From Micromonospora terminaliae (GTDB taxonomy: Bacteria > Actinomycetota > Actinomycetes > Mycobacteriales > Micromonosporaceae): DNA of 64,000 nt. The notes beneath the pieces are model-generated. The model saw nothing but the letters and a program-made list of their open reading frames with translations, ran no database searches and had not been told where the DNA came from. Position numbers and translations under genes: made by a program. The stretch is taken from NCBI RefSeq assembly GCF_009671205.1, contig NZ_CP045309.1, forward strand, positions 620,001 through 684,000, read 5' to 3'. This document shows positions 50,882 through 60,434 of the stretch, piece after piece (the stretch's first letter is position 1; every line of letters starts with the position of its first letter).

Positions 50882-51604
50882 CTACCGCCCCGCGGTTGCG
50901 GGACCCCGGTCCTCGAACTCGTACGTGGTGGTCAGGCCCTCCGGCAGGTCGGGGACCAGGGCGTTGGTGCCGTCCACCACCTGGACGTAGCGCTTGCCCT
51001 GGAAGATCGAGTAGGTCCCGTCGGCGACCTTCTCGATCGTGAAGAGCTGGGCCGGGGTGGCCGGCTCGCACGCCCGGCCGCGGACACTGCCCGGGGCGGC
51101 GTCATGCACGACGGTCATGCAGACCCGGGCGCTGCCGTCCGGCTTCGCGAGCGTGATCCGGAACCGGTCACCCTCGGGGCGCAGCACCCACAGCGCCCGG
51201 TCGTCGATGCCCCGCTCGGTGGTGGCACGAACCCGGTCGTCGTCCCGGCCGGTCGCCAGGGTGGCCGAACCCAGGCCGGGAACCCGGATCAGGACCTGCC
51301 GCCGGCCGCCCAGGATCTCCAGGGGCCCCGCCGAGGGGGTCACGGACGGGACGGCGGATGGCGTGGACGGCGTGACCCGGCTCGCCGGGCCGACACCGGG
51401 ATCCGGCGGTACGACGTGGTCCCGGGCCGGGAGCAGGGCGGTTCCTGCGGTCACGGCCACGACGGCGAGTCCCACGCCGGTGACGGCCACCCGGCGCCGC
51501 CGGCGCTGCTCGCTGCGCCGGCGCAGGGCCTGCGGCCCGGGCAGCGTGGCGACGCGCCGGACGCCGTCGGCGATCGCCGCGAAGTCGTCGCGTGGATCAG
51601 CCAT
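50882..51604 (-). CDS. Membrane-anchored partner of the SigE-type sigma factor
   Basis: A 240-residue protein with a short cytoplasmic N-terminus (ADPRDDFAAIADGVRRVATL), a basic stretch, one membrane helix (VAVTGVGLAVVAVTAGTALL), a Pro/Ser/Thr linker and an external beta-rich domain (RVCMTVVHDAAPGS, LFTIEKVADGTYSIFQGKRYVQVV). Its ATG overlaps the end of the sigma gene by 8 bp, the usual layout of a sigma/anti-sigma pair, although no zinc anti-sigma motif is present. The external part may sense a ligand. Confidence 0.78.
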   Translation of the reverse strand: MADPRDDFAAIADGVRRVATLPGPQALRRRSEQRRRRRVAVTGVGLAVVAVTAGTALLPARDHVVPPDPGVGPASRVTPSTPSAVPSVTPSAGPLEILGGRRQVLIRVPGLGSATLATGRDDDRVRATTERGIDDRALWVLRPEGDRFRITLAKPDGSARVCMTVVHDAAPGSVRGRACEPATPAQLFTIEKVADGTYSIFQGKRYVQVVDGTNALVPDLPEGLTTTYEFEDRGPATAGR

Positions 51605-52097
51605 GGGAGGCCCCCTCGTGGTGCGTGTCGGTCAGCATCCCGGCCATCGCCCTCCGTCCGCGGGCGAGGTACGCCTTCACGGTGCCGACGGGCACCTGCA
51701 TCTCCGCGGCGACGTCGGCGACGCTGAGATCGTTGAGGTGATGCAGCACGACGGCGCGGCGCTGGTTGGGGCTCAGCCGCTGCAGTGCCTGGAGCAGGGC
51801 GACGTGGTCCTCGCTGAGCCCGGGCACACTCTGGTCGACGGCGGCCCGGTGGTGCGCGCGGACCCGGTTGAGGGTCTTGCGCCAGCTGCTCACCGCGATC
51901 CGCGAGGCGACCCGGCGGACCCAGGCCTCGGGGCTGTCCGCCTCCCGCACGGTCCGCCACCGCTGCCAGGCCCTCATGAAAGCCTCGGCCACGGCGTCCT
52001 CGGCCTCGCCGCGATTGCCGGTCAGCACATAGACGTGACCCACCACCCGCCCCGCGCAGGCCGTGTAGAAGGCATCGAACTCCTCGGCGTCACCCAT
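51597..52097 (-). CDS. SigE-family ECF RNA polymerase sigma factor
   Basis: A 166-residue sigma factor of the actinobacterial SigE-family (SigL-like ECF) group. Region 2 is EEFDAFYTACAGRVVGHVYVLTGNRGEAEDAVAEAFMRAWQRW; region 4 is LSPNQRRAVVLHHLNDLSVADVAAEMQVPVGTVKAYLARGR. Start ATG 52097. It overlaps its membrane partner and is divergent from the S8 protease gene; two secreted peptidase genes flank the pair and could be targets. Confidence 0.92.
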   Translation of the reverse strand: MGDAEEFDAFYTACAGRVVGHVYVLTGNRGEAEDAVAEAFMRAWQRWRTVREADSPEAWVRRVASRIAVSSWRKTLNRVRAHHRAAVDQSVPGLSEDHVALLQALQRLSPNQRRAVVLHHLNDLSVADVAAEMQVPVGTVKAYLARGRRAMAGMLTDTHHEGASHG

Positions 52098-52284
52098 CTG
52101 ACCTGCGCTACCTCCCTCCGGCGCCTCGTACCGCGGTCACCGGCGCATGGAACCCGGGCGCGAGATCCGGCTTCGCCGGCAGGTCCAGGTTTGTGAGCGG
52201 CGTCACACCCACGGAGATCAACCGGCCGAGCCGGCCAGGCGTCATCGTGCCGTCCCGGGAGAGGCCCGTGGCGGAGAGGACGAC

Positions 52285-55200
52285 GTGCGACGACGGCAAC
52301 GACGCGCTCTGGCAGCGGGAGTGCTCGCCACCGCGCTCGCCGCGGCGGGCCTGACGGCCCACCCGGCGGCAGCGCAGGAGAGGCCGGCGGCGCCGGTCAC
52401 CGGCAGGCCCGGCACCTTCACGCTGATCACGGGGGACCGGGTGTCGCTGGGCGCGGACGGCCGACCCGAGATCCAGCGGGCGCCCGGGCGGGCCGGAGTG
52501 CGGTTCGTCAGCAGCCGGGAAGGGGGCCACCGGTACGTCATCCCGGTGGACGCCGTGCCGCTGCTGCACGACGGCCGACTCGACCGGCGGCTGTTCGACC
52601 TCACCACGCTCGGCGAGTACGGCTACGACGACCGGGCGGCCGAACTGCCGCTGCTGGTGGCGTACCCGGAGAACGCCGCGGCGCCGGCGCGGTCCGCCGC
52701 CGTCCGGGGCGCCGCGCGGGTGCACGCGGACCTTCCCGCCGCCCACGCGCTGGCCGTGCGGGCGGACCGGAACGGCCGGGCCGAGCTGTGGTCCTCCCTC
52801 ACCCGCGGCACCACGTCGGAACGCACCCTCGCCCCCGGTGTCACCCGGGTCTGGCTGGACGGCAAGCGCCGGGTCTCCCTGGACCGCAGCGTGCCGCAGA
52901 TCGGCGCACCGACCGCCTGGCAGGCCGGCTTCGACGGCACCGGGGTGACCGTCGGTGTGCTGGACACCGGGATCGACGCCGGCCACCCCGACTTCGCCGG
53001 GCACCTCGCCGCGGTCCGGGACTTCACCGGCGGCGACGACCCCACCGACACCATCGGTCACGGCACCCACGTGGCGTCGACCATCGTGGGCAGCGGCGCC
53101 GCCTCCGGCGGCCGGTACCGGGGCGTGGCGCCGGGCGCGAAGCTCGTCGTCGGCAAGGTCTGCGCCACCAACGAGTGCCTGGACTCGGACGTCATCGCCG
53201 GCATGGAGTGGGCCGCCGCGCAGGCCCGCGTGGTCAACCTGAGCCTGGGCGACACCGACCGGCCGGGCCTCGACCCGCTGGAGACCGCGGTCCAGGACCT
53301 GAGCCACCGGTACGGCACCCTCTTCGTGGTCGCCGCCGGCAACGAGGGCAAGCCGAAGTCGGTCATGACGCCGGCCTCCGCGGACGACGCCCTCGCCGTG
53401 GCCGCCGTCGACGCGGACGACCAGCGCGCCTACTTCTCCGCCCGGGGGCCGCGCGTCGGCGACAACCACATCAAGCCCGAGATCAGCGCACCGGGCGTGG
53501 ACATCGTGGCCGCCGCCCCCGGCGGCGGCTACGCCACCATGTCGGGCACGTCGATGGCGACCCCGCACGTGGCGGGCTCGGCCGCGATCCTCGCCGGACA
53601 GCACCCCGACTGGTCCGGCCCACAGCTCAAGGCCGCCCTCATGGACTCGGCCAAGCCGGCCGGCGAGGACAGCCTCTACGAGCAGGGCGCGGGCCGGCTG
53701 GACATCGGCCGCGCGGTCAGCCAGCCGGTCGCCGCCGAGGTCGCCGCGATCGACTTCCCGGTCCAGCGCTGGCCCCACGCCGACGACACCCCCGTCGCCC
53801 AGGTCGTCGGCTACCGCAACACGGGCACCGCGCCGGTCACGCTGACGCTCGGCGTCGCCCCGGCGCCGGCCGGCATGGTCACCGTCAGCCCGTCCACCCT
53901 GGTGGTTCCGCCCGGTGGCCGCGCCCAGGCGACGATCACCGTGGACACCCGGGTGGACGCGCCCGACGGGCTCTACCAGGGCGCGCTGACCGCCACCGGC
54001 GCCGGCGACCTGCGGGTACGGACGCCGTTCGCGCTCAACCGGGAGATCGAGAGCTACGACGTCCGGCTCGACCACACCGGCCGCGGCGGCCGGCCGGCCA
54101 CCGAGTACACCACCGTGGCGGCGAACCTGGCGACGGGCGAGTTCAGCACCCTGGACGGGCAACCGGGCGGCGGCGTCCTGCGGCTGCCCAAGGGCCGGTA
54201 CGCGCTGTACAGCACCATCCACGAGGGCGCCGCGTCGACCCTGCTCGCGCAGCCCGTCCTCGACGTGCACGGCCCGGTCACCGAGGCCCTCGACGCCCGC
54301 ACGGCCCGCCCGGTCTCGCTGACCCTGCCCGACCGGGATGCCGCACCGATCTCGATCAACGTGAGCGCGAACTGGAACGACGGCTTCCGCTACCCGGGGG
54401 TGCAACTCGACGGCGAGTCGTTCGAGGAGGTCTTCTTCGGCCGGATCGGCCCGGTCGTGACGGCCCCCGAGTTCACCGCGACGCTGGGCGTCGGGCTCGC
54501 CCGTCCCGGCCCCGACCGGAGCTTCCGGAACAGCCCGTACACCTACGACCTCGCGTACGTCCGCCAGGGCGACATGTTCACCGGCCTCGCCCGGACCCTG
54601 TCCCCGAAGAACCTCGCCACCGTCAAGGCGACCTACCGGAGCCAGTCGACCACCGCCTCCGCCGTCCGCTTCCACCGCGCGGCGTCGCCCGGCGGTGCGG
54701 GGCCCATCGGTTCGCGCACGTCGTTCGACCTGCCGTTCCGCGCCACCGAGTACTACAACACCGACGGCGGCATCGTCTGGACGTCCACGTTCGTCGAGGG
54801 CGACAACCTCACCACACAGGAATCGACCTTCCAGCCGGGCCGGACGTACACCCAGACCTGGAACGCGGCGCCCTTCGGTCCCACGGTGGGCGGCGCCCCG
54901 GCCCTGGCGCCACTGGGGTACGCGGGCCGCGACGGCGACACCATCTCGATCGCGTCGCCGCCGCTGTTCGGTGACGCGGCCGGGCGCCCCGCGAGCCGCG
55001 ACGACCTGCCGGTCCGCCTCCGGCTGTTCCGTGACGGCACGGAGATCGCCACGGCGGACAGCGCGTACGCGGACTTCCCGGTGCCGCCCGGCAAGGCCAG
55101 CTACCGCCTGGAGGCGACCGTCACCCGCGGCGCACCGGACACCCTGTCGACGGCGGTCTCGGTGGCCTGGACCTTCACCTCCGCGCACACGTCGAAGCCG

Positions 55201-55515
55201 GAGCGGCTGCCCCTGACGACGGCCCGGCCGACACCCACGCTCGACGACACCAACACGGCGCGGGCCGGCACGACGACGACCCTCCCCGTGGCGCTCGACC
55301 GGCAGGCGGGCTCCACCGCCGGGCCCGGCCGGCTGCTCGCGGTCTCCGCCTCGTTCGACGACGGCAGGACGTGGGTCGCGTTGCGGGTGCACGGGGACAG
55401 CGCCCTCATCCGGCACCCGCGGCAGCCCGACTTCGTCTCGCTGCGGCTGACCGCCGCCGACGGCGCCGGCAACACCGTGACCCAGACGATCCTGCGGGCC
55501 TACCGGATCGCCTGA
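52285..55515 (+). CDS. Secreted subtilisin-family (S8) serine protease
   Basis: A 1076-residue exoprotease. The signal peptide is RALAAGVLATALAAAGLTAH, cut near AAAQE. A pro-domain runs to about residue 205. The S8 domain has Asp227 (VLDTGIDAGHPD), His259 (GHGTHVAS) and Ser423 (GTSMATPHVAGS). The remaining 550 residues are beta-rich, with an Fn3-like segment and long extracellular domains. The GTG at 52285 (behind GGAGAGGA) is chosen over the frame opening at 52147, whose extra residues do not form a signal peptide. Streptomyces relatives are large SapB-type subtilases. Confidence 0.93.
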   Translation: MRRRQRRALAAGVLATALAAAGLTAHPAAAQERPAAPVTGRPGTFTLITGDRVSLGADGRPEIQRAPGRAGVRFVSSREGGHRYVIPVDAVPLLHDGRLDRRLFDLTTLGEYGYDDRAAELPLLVAYPENAAAPARSAAVRGAARVHADLPAAHALAVRADRNGRAELWSSLTRGTTSERTLAPGVTRVWLDGKRRVSLDRSVPQIGAPTAWQAGFDGTGVTVGVLDTGIDAGHPDFAGHLAAVRDFTGGDDPTDTIGHGTHVASTIVGSGAASGGRYRGVAPGAKLVVGKVCATNECLDSDVIAGMEWAAAQARVVNLSLGDTDRPGLDPLETAVQDLSHRYGTLFVVAAGNEGKPKSVMTPASADDALAVAAVDADDQRAYFSARGPRVGDNHIKPEISAPGVDIVAAAPGGGYATMSGTSMATPHVAGSAAILAGQHPDWSGPQLKAALMDSAKPAGEDSLYEQGAGRLDIGRAVSQPVAAEVAAIDFPVQRWPHADDTPVAQVVGYRNTGTAPVTLTLGVAPAPAGMVTVSPSTLVVPPGGRAQATITVDTRVDAPDGLYQGALTATGAGDLRVRTPFALNREIESYDVRLDHTGRGGRPATEYTTVAANLATGEFSTLDGQPGGGVLRLPKGRYALYSTIHEGAASTLLAQPVLDVHGPVTEALDARTARPVSLTLPDRDAAPISINVSANWNDGFRYPGVQLDGESFEEVFFGRIGPVVTAPEFTATLGVGLARPGPDRSFRNSPYTYDLAYVRQGDMFTGLARTLSPKNLATVKATYRSQSTTASAVRFHRAASPGGAGPIGSRTSFDLPFRATEYYNTDGGIVWTSTFVEGDNLTTQESTFQPGRTYTQTWNAAPFGPTVGGAPALAPLGYAGRDGDTISIASPPLFGDAAGRPASRDDLPVRLRLFRDGTEIATADSAYADFPVPPGKASYRLEATVTRGAPDTLSTAVSVAWTFTSAHTSKPERLPLTTARPTPTLDDTNTARAGTTTTLPVALDRQAGSTAGPGRLLAVSASFDDGRTWVALRVHGDSALIRHPRQPDFVSLRLTAADGAGNTVTQTILRAYRIA

Positions 55516-55527
55516 CTCCCGCCGAAT

Positions 55528-55558
55528 CCGGGGCGGCGGCTGGGTGCCGCCGCCCCGG
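55528..55558 (+). terminator. Hairpin terminator
   Basis: CCGGGGCGGCGGC and its complement with the 5-base loop TGGGT, 12 bp after the protease stop. Confidence 0.85.
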
Positions 55559-55651
55559 GCCGCGCCGCTCGCCGTGCCGCCCGGCGTGGGCGGGGGGCTC
55601 GACCACCGCGGGGCTGTTGCGGCCACCCCACCGGTGGGTACGGTCGTCCGC

Positions 55652-56596
55652 GTGGATCTGGACGACACCGCCGCCCGGCTCGGGGTACCCGTCGAAGAGG
55701 TCGAGCGCGTGCACCGGCTCGCCGGTGACCGGCCCTCGGCTCCGCTGCCGGCCAAGGGCGACGCCCCCGCGATCCTGGACCGGCTCGCGGTACGCCCGGA
55801 CGACGCCGCCGAGATCATGGCGGGCTGGCCCGACCCCGACTCCGCACTGTGGACTCCGGAGCTGCGCTGGCTGCTCGACCGCTCGACCGCCCTGGTCCGC
55901 GCCGATCTCGGGGGCCACGGCTGGCTGCCGCCCGGTCCGGCGCTGCCCCGCGAACGGGGCCTCGCCTGGCGGCACCTCTACGTGTACGCGTACCTGGCCC
56001 TGGTGGACGTCGTCCGGGCGTACCACCGTGACCACGGCATCGGCGACGCCGTGTCGTGGGCGACCCTCGCGGACCTGGGCCGCAACCTCGCGGTCGACCG
56101 GCGGATGCGGGGTGAGGGCTGGCCGGTCATGCAGAGCTGGCTGACGCTGCACGCGCGCGGCGGCCTCTACGAGCTGGGCCGGGTGCAGCACCAGCGCGGC
56201 GACGCCACCATCGACCTGCACATTCCCGACGCCGGGCCGCTGACCCCGGAGGCGGTCGCGGCGTCGCTCGACGAGGCCCGCGAGTTCTTCCCACGCCACT
56301 TTCCCGACGAGCACTACACGGCGTTCTCCTGCGGTTCGTGGCTGCTCGACCCGCAGCTGCGGGAGTACCTGCCCGAGGACTCCAACATCATCCGGTTCCA
56401 GCGGAGGTTCGAGCTGGAGCCCTACGAGGAGCCGGACGGGCTGGACGGCGACGTCGAGGTGCTGCGGTTCGTGTTCCGCACCCTGACCACGCCGCTCGAC
56501 CAGCTGCCGCGCGGCACCGTGCTCCAACGCGCCGTCGTCGACCACCTGAAGGCCGGCCGCCACTGGCAGTGGCGCCGCGGCCGCTTCCCGATCTAG
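55652..56596 (+). CDS. Acyltransferase-domain (DUF5596-type) protein
   Basis: A 314-residue soluble protein. It matches an actinobacterial group annotated as acyltransferase-domain proteins (N-acyltransferase-like halves; from memory): VDLDDTAARLGVPVEEVERV, RHLYVYAYLALVDVVRAYHR, VMQSWLTLHARGGLYELGRVQHQRG, TPEAVAASLDEAREFFPRHF and FSCGSWLLDPQLREYLPEDSNI. The GTG at 55652 is the likeliest start, since the earlier frame overlaps the terminator and is proline-rich. It meets the lysozyme gene tail to tail with a 4-bp overlap. Confidence 0.8.
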   Translation: MDLDDTAARLGVPVEEVERVHRLAGDRPSAPLPAKGDAPAILDRLAVRPDDAAEIMAGWPDPDSALWTPELRWLLDRSTALVRADLGGHGWLPPGPALPRERGLAWRHLYVYAYLALVDVVRAYHRDHGIGDAVSWATLADLGRNLAVDRRMRGEGWPVMQSWLTLHARGGLYELGRVQHQRGDATIDLHIPDAGPLTPEAVAASLDEAREFFPRHFPDEHYTAFSCGSWLLDPQLREYLPEDSNIIRFQRRFELEPYEEPDGLDGDVEVLRFVFRTLTTPLDQLPRGTVLQRAVVDHLKAGRHWQWRRGRFPI

Positions 56597-57378
56597 CCGG
56601 TCATCGGGACGAACCTCTCCCAGCCGCCGTTGCTGGCCCGGTTGGCGATCAGCGGCTGGGTGCCGGCGCCTTCCGCGGTGACGTACCGGTTGTTCGCGTT
56701 GGCCAGCAGGCTGATCGTGCCGTCGGTGTTGGTGACGATGCGGAACTTCTCCCAGGCTCCCACGGCGGTGCGGTTGGCGATCAGTGGCGAGGTGCCCGCG
56801 TTCTCCGCGGTGACGTACCGGCCGTTGACCCGGGCGCGGAACGCCACGAACCCGCCTCCCGCGTCGATCTGGTCGAACTGCTCCCAGGCGCCGGCGGCGG
56901 TCCGGTTCGCGATCAGGGCCGATGCGCCGGAGTTCTCCGCGGTCACGTAACGAAGGTTCACGGTGGCGAGCAGCTGGATCGGGGCCGGCGGCGGGACGGC
57001 GCGGAACTTCTCCCAGGGGCCGACGGCGGTGCGGTTGGCGATCAGCGGCTGGGTGCCGGCGCGTTCCGCGGTGACGTACCGGTTGTTCGCGTTGGCCAGC
57101 AGGCTGATCGTGCCGTCGGTGTTGGTGACGATGCGGAACTTCTCCCAGGCTCCCACGGCGGTGCGGTTGGCGATCAGTGGCGAGGTGCCCGCGTTCTCCG
57201 CGGTGACGTACCGGCCGTTGACCCGGGCGCGGAACGCCACGAACCCGCCTCCCGCGTCGATCTGGTCGAACTGCTCCCAGGGGCCGACGGTGGTCCGGTT
57301 CGCGATCAGGGCCGAGGTGCCGGAGTTCGCCGCGGTCACGTAACGGTTGTTGACGGTCGCGAGGAGGCTGGTCGCGGG
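56593..57378. repeat. Tandem duplication, 393-bp unit
   Basis: Sequence at 56593-56985 recurs 393 bp (131 codons) further on. Long stretches are identical, e.g. the phrases around 56640 and 57033. The DNA-level identity shows a recent in-frame duplication of one whole trefoil. Confidence 0.85.
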
Positions 57379-58146
57379 GCCGCCGAGCAGCCGGGCCAGG
57401 GCCGCGTGGTCGCCCCTGAAGACGTCCAGGTCGGCCGAGGAGTAGTCGGAGCCGGGGATGGCGGTGCCCGCCGCGTGCTGCCACATGGTGAAGGACGCCC
57501 AGCCGGCCGGCAGCGGCGGTGGGTTCTGCGAGTAGTTGGCGATGAACAGCGGGTTCGCCGCGAAGCTCTGGCTGCCGCCCGTGCAGGGATTCCACCAGTT
57601 CGTGTTCGTGTAGATCATGGCCGGCCGGCCGGTGCGCACCGCGATCTCGGTGACGAAGTCCCGGATCCAGGCCACCAGTTGGGCCGGTGTCATGTTGTAG
57701 CAGTCGTTCACACCCCAGTCGGCCCGGGGCCACTCGATGTCCAGCATCGGCGGAAGGGTGCGCCCGTCGGCGACGTACGGGGCGAAGCCGAGCAGGACGT
57801 CCGCCTGCTGCCTGCCACTGCTCAGGTCGGGGCGGGCCCGGTGGTACGCCCCGGTGTACAGGCCGTTGGCCCGGGCGCCGGCACGGTTGGTGGCGTAGTA
57901 GGGATCCGGATTGTTGTGCGGCACGACCCGGCCGTCCTGCTCGCTGGCCCGGATGTAGGCGAACGCCGCGCCGCCCCGGGCCGTCGCGGCCCAGTCGAAC
58001 GACGGCCCCTGGAAGTAGGACACGTCCACGCCGGTGATCGGGTATCCACTCGGGGTCGGCAGTGCCCGGGCCGGCGAGGCGCCCCCGGCCAGCCCCACGA
58101 ACCCCAACGCCGCACCCAGCAGCACAGCAAGACCTCTGCGTACCAT
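56593..58146 (-). CDS. Secreted GH25 lysozyme with duplicated beta-trefoil domain
   Basis: A 517-residue exoenzyme cutting peptidoglycan glycan chains. The signal peptide is VRRGLAVLLGAALGFVGLAG, cut near ARA. The GH25 domain (about residues 30-235) has GVDVSYFQGPSFDW and PPMLDIEW with the catalytic acids, plus MIYTNTNWW and FTMWQHA. The C-terminus is two consecutive fascin-like beta-trefoils of 131 residues each, made of three repeats (NRYVTA...LIANRT..GPWE(Q/K)F). The ATG at 58146 follows GGAGGCGAG. The trefoils should bind cell-wall or other glycans. Confidence 0.92.
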   Translation of the reverse strand: MVRRGLAVLLGAALGFVGLAGGASPARALPTPSGYPITGVDVSYFQGPSFDWAATARGGAAFAYIRASEQDGRVVPHNNPDPYYATNRAGARANGLYTGAYHRARPDLSSGRQQADVLLGFAPYVADGRTLPPMLDIEWPRADWGVNDCYNMTPAQLVAWIRDFVTEIAVRTGRPAMIYTNTNWWNPCTGGSQSFAANPLFIANYSQNPPPLPAGWASFTMWQHAAGTAIPGSDYSSADLDVFRGDHAALARLLGGPATSLLATVNNRYVTAANSGTSALIANRTTVGPWEQFDQIDAGGGFVAFRARVNGRYVTAENAGTSPLIANRTAVGAWEKFRIVTNTDGTISLLANANNRYVTAERAGTQPLIANRTAVGPWEKFRAVPPPAPIQLLATVNLRYVTAENSGASALIANRTAAGAWEQFDQIDAGGGFVAFRARVNGRYVTAENAGTSPLIANRTAVGAWEKFRIVTNTDGTISLLANANNRYVTAEGAGTQPLIANRASNGGWERFVPMTG

Positions 58147-58264
58147 GGCTCGCCTCCAGACACCGGCCAGGGCGCTACGCCGCGTCCGTACCAAGCGTAA
58201 GCGCGTCCCGGACGCACAGGCCTGGGCCGCATGTCCATAGCTGCAGGTGGTGGGACTTCCGTAC

Positions 58265-59800
58265 CTAGTCGGCGTCCTTCCTGCCGTTGCCCTTCTTGCC
58301 GCCCTTGCCCTTCCCGCCGTCGTCCTTTCCGGAGCGCGGGGCGGGCTGGCTCGTCTGCCCGGCGACGGCGAACGAGCTGCGGCACGGGGTGTCGTTCACC
58401 CGGAACTGGCCGGGCAGGGACGTGGCCTCCCGGTAGGTCACCGCCAGGGTGGCGGTGACGGTCCCCCGGGGCGGCAGGTCCCCGATGCTCGCCTGCACCG
58501 AGGCGCCGCTCTGCCGCCACGTGCCGGGCGAACCCTGCACGAGGCGCTGCCGGTCGGGGAGGCTGAACGCCAGCCGCGCCCCGCCGATCGGCACCGTCCC
58601 GGTGTTGGTGACGGTGACCCGGCTGGAGGACCGGCCGTCCGCGACCCGGTCGAGGGCGTAGCGGACGCTGCACTCCGGCTGGCGTTGACCGATGCCCATG
58701 ACGGCGGCCGGGGGCCCCGCCTGGGCGCGAGGGTGCTCCTCGGGCGACCCGCGGGCCGACAGCAGGGCGGCCGCGCTGCCGGCCAGCAGCGTCACGGCGA
58801 CCGCGCCGGCCACGGCCACCCGCCTCGGTGGCGAGAGCCGCCGCCAGCCCGCGACCGGCACGGCGACGAGCGGCGAGGCGGCGAGGCCGGCGGCCACCGG
58901 GGCGAGGGACGGCGACCACAGACGGGTGGGCATGGGCTCGGTGCCGTCCGCGGAGCCGGGGAGCAGGAGGGTCGTGGGCGGCACCCCGGCGGCGGTACCG
59001 AGGACGGAAGCCGCCTCGGCGGCCGGCGGACGCTCGGCGGGATCCTTGGCCAGGCAGCGCCGGCACAGGTCGCCGACCGCCGCGGGCAGGCCGGCGAGGT
59101 CCGGCAACGTGGCCGGTTCCCGGTAGCGGTGGGCGGCGAGCATCTGGGTGGTCGTGGAGGCCTGCCACGGCAGCCGGCCGGCCAGGGCCCGGTAGAGCAG
59201 CAGCCCGAGCGCGTACACGTCGGTGGAGGGCTGCACGAGACCTCGTTCCAGCCGCTCCGGCGCCAGGTACGCGGGTGTGCCCAGCAGCCCTTCGGACAGC
59301 CCGTCCGGGTCGCCCGAGGCCGCCGAGATGCCGAAGTCGACCAGTTTCACCCCGGCCCCCGCCACCATCACGTTGCCGGGTTTGACGTCGCGGTGCACGA
59401 TCCCGCGGCGGTGGGCGGCGGCCAGCGCCGCGGCGACCTGGGCACAGACCAGCGCGGCCACCCGCCAGGGCAGCGGACCGCCGCTGAGCAGCTGAGCCAG
59501 CGAGCGCCCCTCGACGACCTCCATGACCACGTACGGCACCGGCGGGCCGTCGCCGTTGGCGGCCTCGCCGTAGTCGTACACCTCGACGACGTTCGGGTGG
59601 CGCAGCCGCGCGGCGGACCGGGCCTCGGCGCGGATCCGGTGCAGCAACTGCGGGTCGGCCGCCAGCTCGGGGGAGAGCAGCTTCACCGCCACGTCGCGCC
59701 CGAGCACCTCGTCGTGGGCACGCCAGATCACCGACATACCGCCCGCGCCCAGCCGGTCCAGCAGCCGGTAGCGATCGTCCAGCATCGACCCGGCGTCCAT
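58265..59800 (-). CDS. Membrane Ser/Thr protein kinase with external carbohydrate-binding-like domain
   Basis: A 511-residue Hanks-type kinase. The Gly loop is RLGAGGMSVIW, the ATP Lys is Lys40 (VAVKLL), the catalytic loop is HRDVKPGN at 136-143, and DFG is at 155-157, with GTPAYLAPE. After about residue 285 comes a linker, a membrane helix (AVAGAVAVTLLAGSAAALLS) and an external roughly 130-residue beta domain (SVRYALDRVADGRSSSRVTV) of the kind seen in type-II cellulose-binding modules. The tail is Lys/Gly-rich (KDDGGKGKGGKKGNGRKDAD). ATG 59800; no PASTA repeats. Confidence 0.92.
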   Translation of the reverse strand: MDAGSMLDDRYRLLDRLGAGGMSVIWRAHDEVLGRDVAVKLLSPELAADPQLLHRIRAEARSAARLRHPNVVEVYDYGEAANGDGPPVPYVVMEVVEGRSLAQLLSGGPLPWRVAALVCAQVAAALAAAHRRGIVHRDVKPGNVMVAGAGVKLVDFGISAASGDPDGLSEGLLGTPAYLAPERLERGLVQPSTDVYALGLLLYRALAGRLPWQASTTTQMLAAHRYREPATLPDLAGLPAAVGDLCRRCLAKDPAERPPAAEAASVLGTAAGVPPTTLLLPGSADGTEPMPTRLWSPSLAPVAAGLAASPLVAVPVAGWRRLSPPRRVAVAGAVAVTLLAGSAAALLSARGSPEEHPRAQAGPPAAVMGIGQRQPECSVRYALDRVADGRSSSRVTVTNTGTVPIGGARLAFSLPDRQRLVQGSPGTWRQSGASVQASIGDLPPRGTVTATLAVTYREATSLPGQFRVNDTPCRSSFAVAGQTSQPAPRSGKDDGGKGKGGKKGNGRKDAD

Positions 59801-59816
59801 GAACTGAACGTGCCCA

Positions 59817-59845
59817 GGCCGGCGGCGGGGAAAACACCGCCGGCC
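59817..59845 (-). terminator. Hairpin terminator
   Basis: GGCCGGCGG and its complement with an 11-base loop, 65 bp after the end of the following minus-strand gene. Confidence 0.6.
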
Positions 59846-59909
59846 GGCCGCCCGCTGCGGCGAGCCGGCGTCCGCCCTACCGTGACGGCGCCATGGGCCC
59901 GCAGGAGTG

Positions 59910-60377
59910 CTAGTCGCTACCGGCCGAGAGGAACGGGGCCAGGTAGCCGATCACGGGTCCGCCCGGCTCGCCGTACGCGAGGATGACGTCCGGGCTGCCG
60001 CCGGTTGGCGGAGCCCCCTCAGCCGACGTCACGAGGACGTTCACCCGCAGTACGCCACGGTCGCTCTCCGTCGCCAGTCCGCTCGTGATGACCACCACGG
60101 TCGAACCGTTCCCGCCCGGATCCGGCGCCGGGTCGCCGGCGACCGGCAGGTCCGCCGATGTGGTCAGGCAGCGGGTGGCCCGGCCACGGGCGTGCAGCGC
60201 CTGCGCCAGGTGGTCGACCACGGCGAGCCGGGAGGCCGCGCAGGCCACCGTGACCCGTAGCCCCTTGCCGACCGACGCGGCGACGATCGCATCGGCGACG
60301 GCCGCCAGTGCCGCCCGCTCGCGGGCGATCGCAGCAAGCTCGGGCACGACATGTCCTTCGGCCGGTAGGGACATCAC
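59910..60377 (-). CDS. Hypothetical protein, phosphoribosyl/kinase-like fold suspected
   Basis: A 155-residue soluble protein. Strands such as GLRVTVACAASRLAVVDHLA and GSTVVVITSGL and a final DVILAYGEPGGPVI suggest a small alpha/beta fold. No motif lets me assign a function. The GTG at 60377 or ATG at 60374 is the start; the gene is between kup and the kinase on the same strand. Confidence 0.68.
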   Translation of the reverse strand: MMSLPAEGHVVPELAAIARERAALAAVADAIVAASVGKGLRVTVACAASRLAVVDHLAQALHARGRATRCLTTSADLPVAGDPAPDPGGNGSTVVVITSGLATESDRGVLRVNVLVTSAEGAPPTGGSPDVILAYGEPGGPVIGYLAPFLSAGSD

Positions 60378-60434
60378 CTGCTACAGGCGTGCACGGGTTT
60401 CCTGCCGTTACATCCGTCGACCGAACCCGGCCGG

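Noticed and set aside
52108..55818. A 1236-residue open frame on the minus strand
   Set aside because: It is antisense to the S8 protease, rich in Arg/Gly/Val with no domain, and arises from the codon bias of the plus-strand gene.
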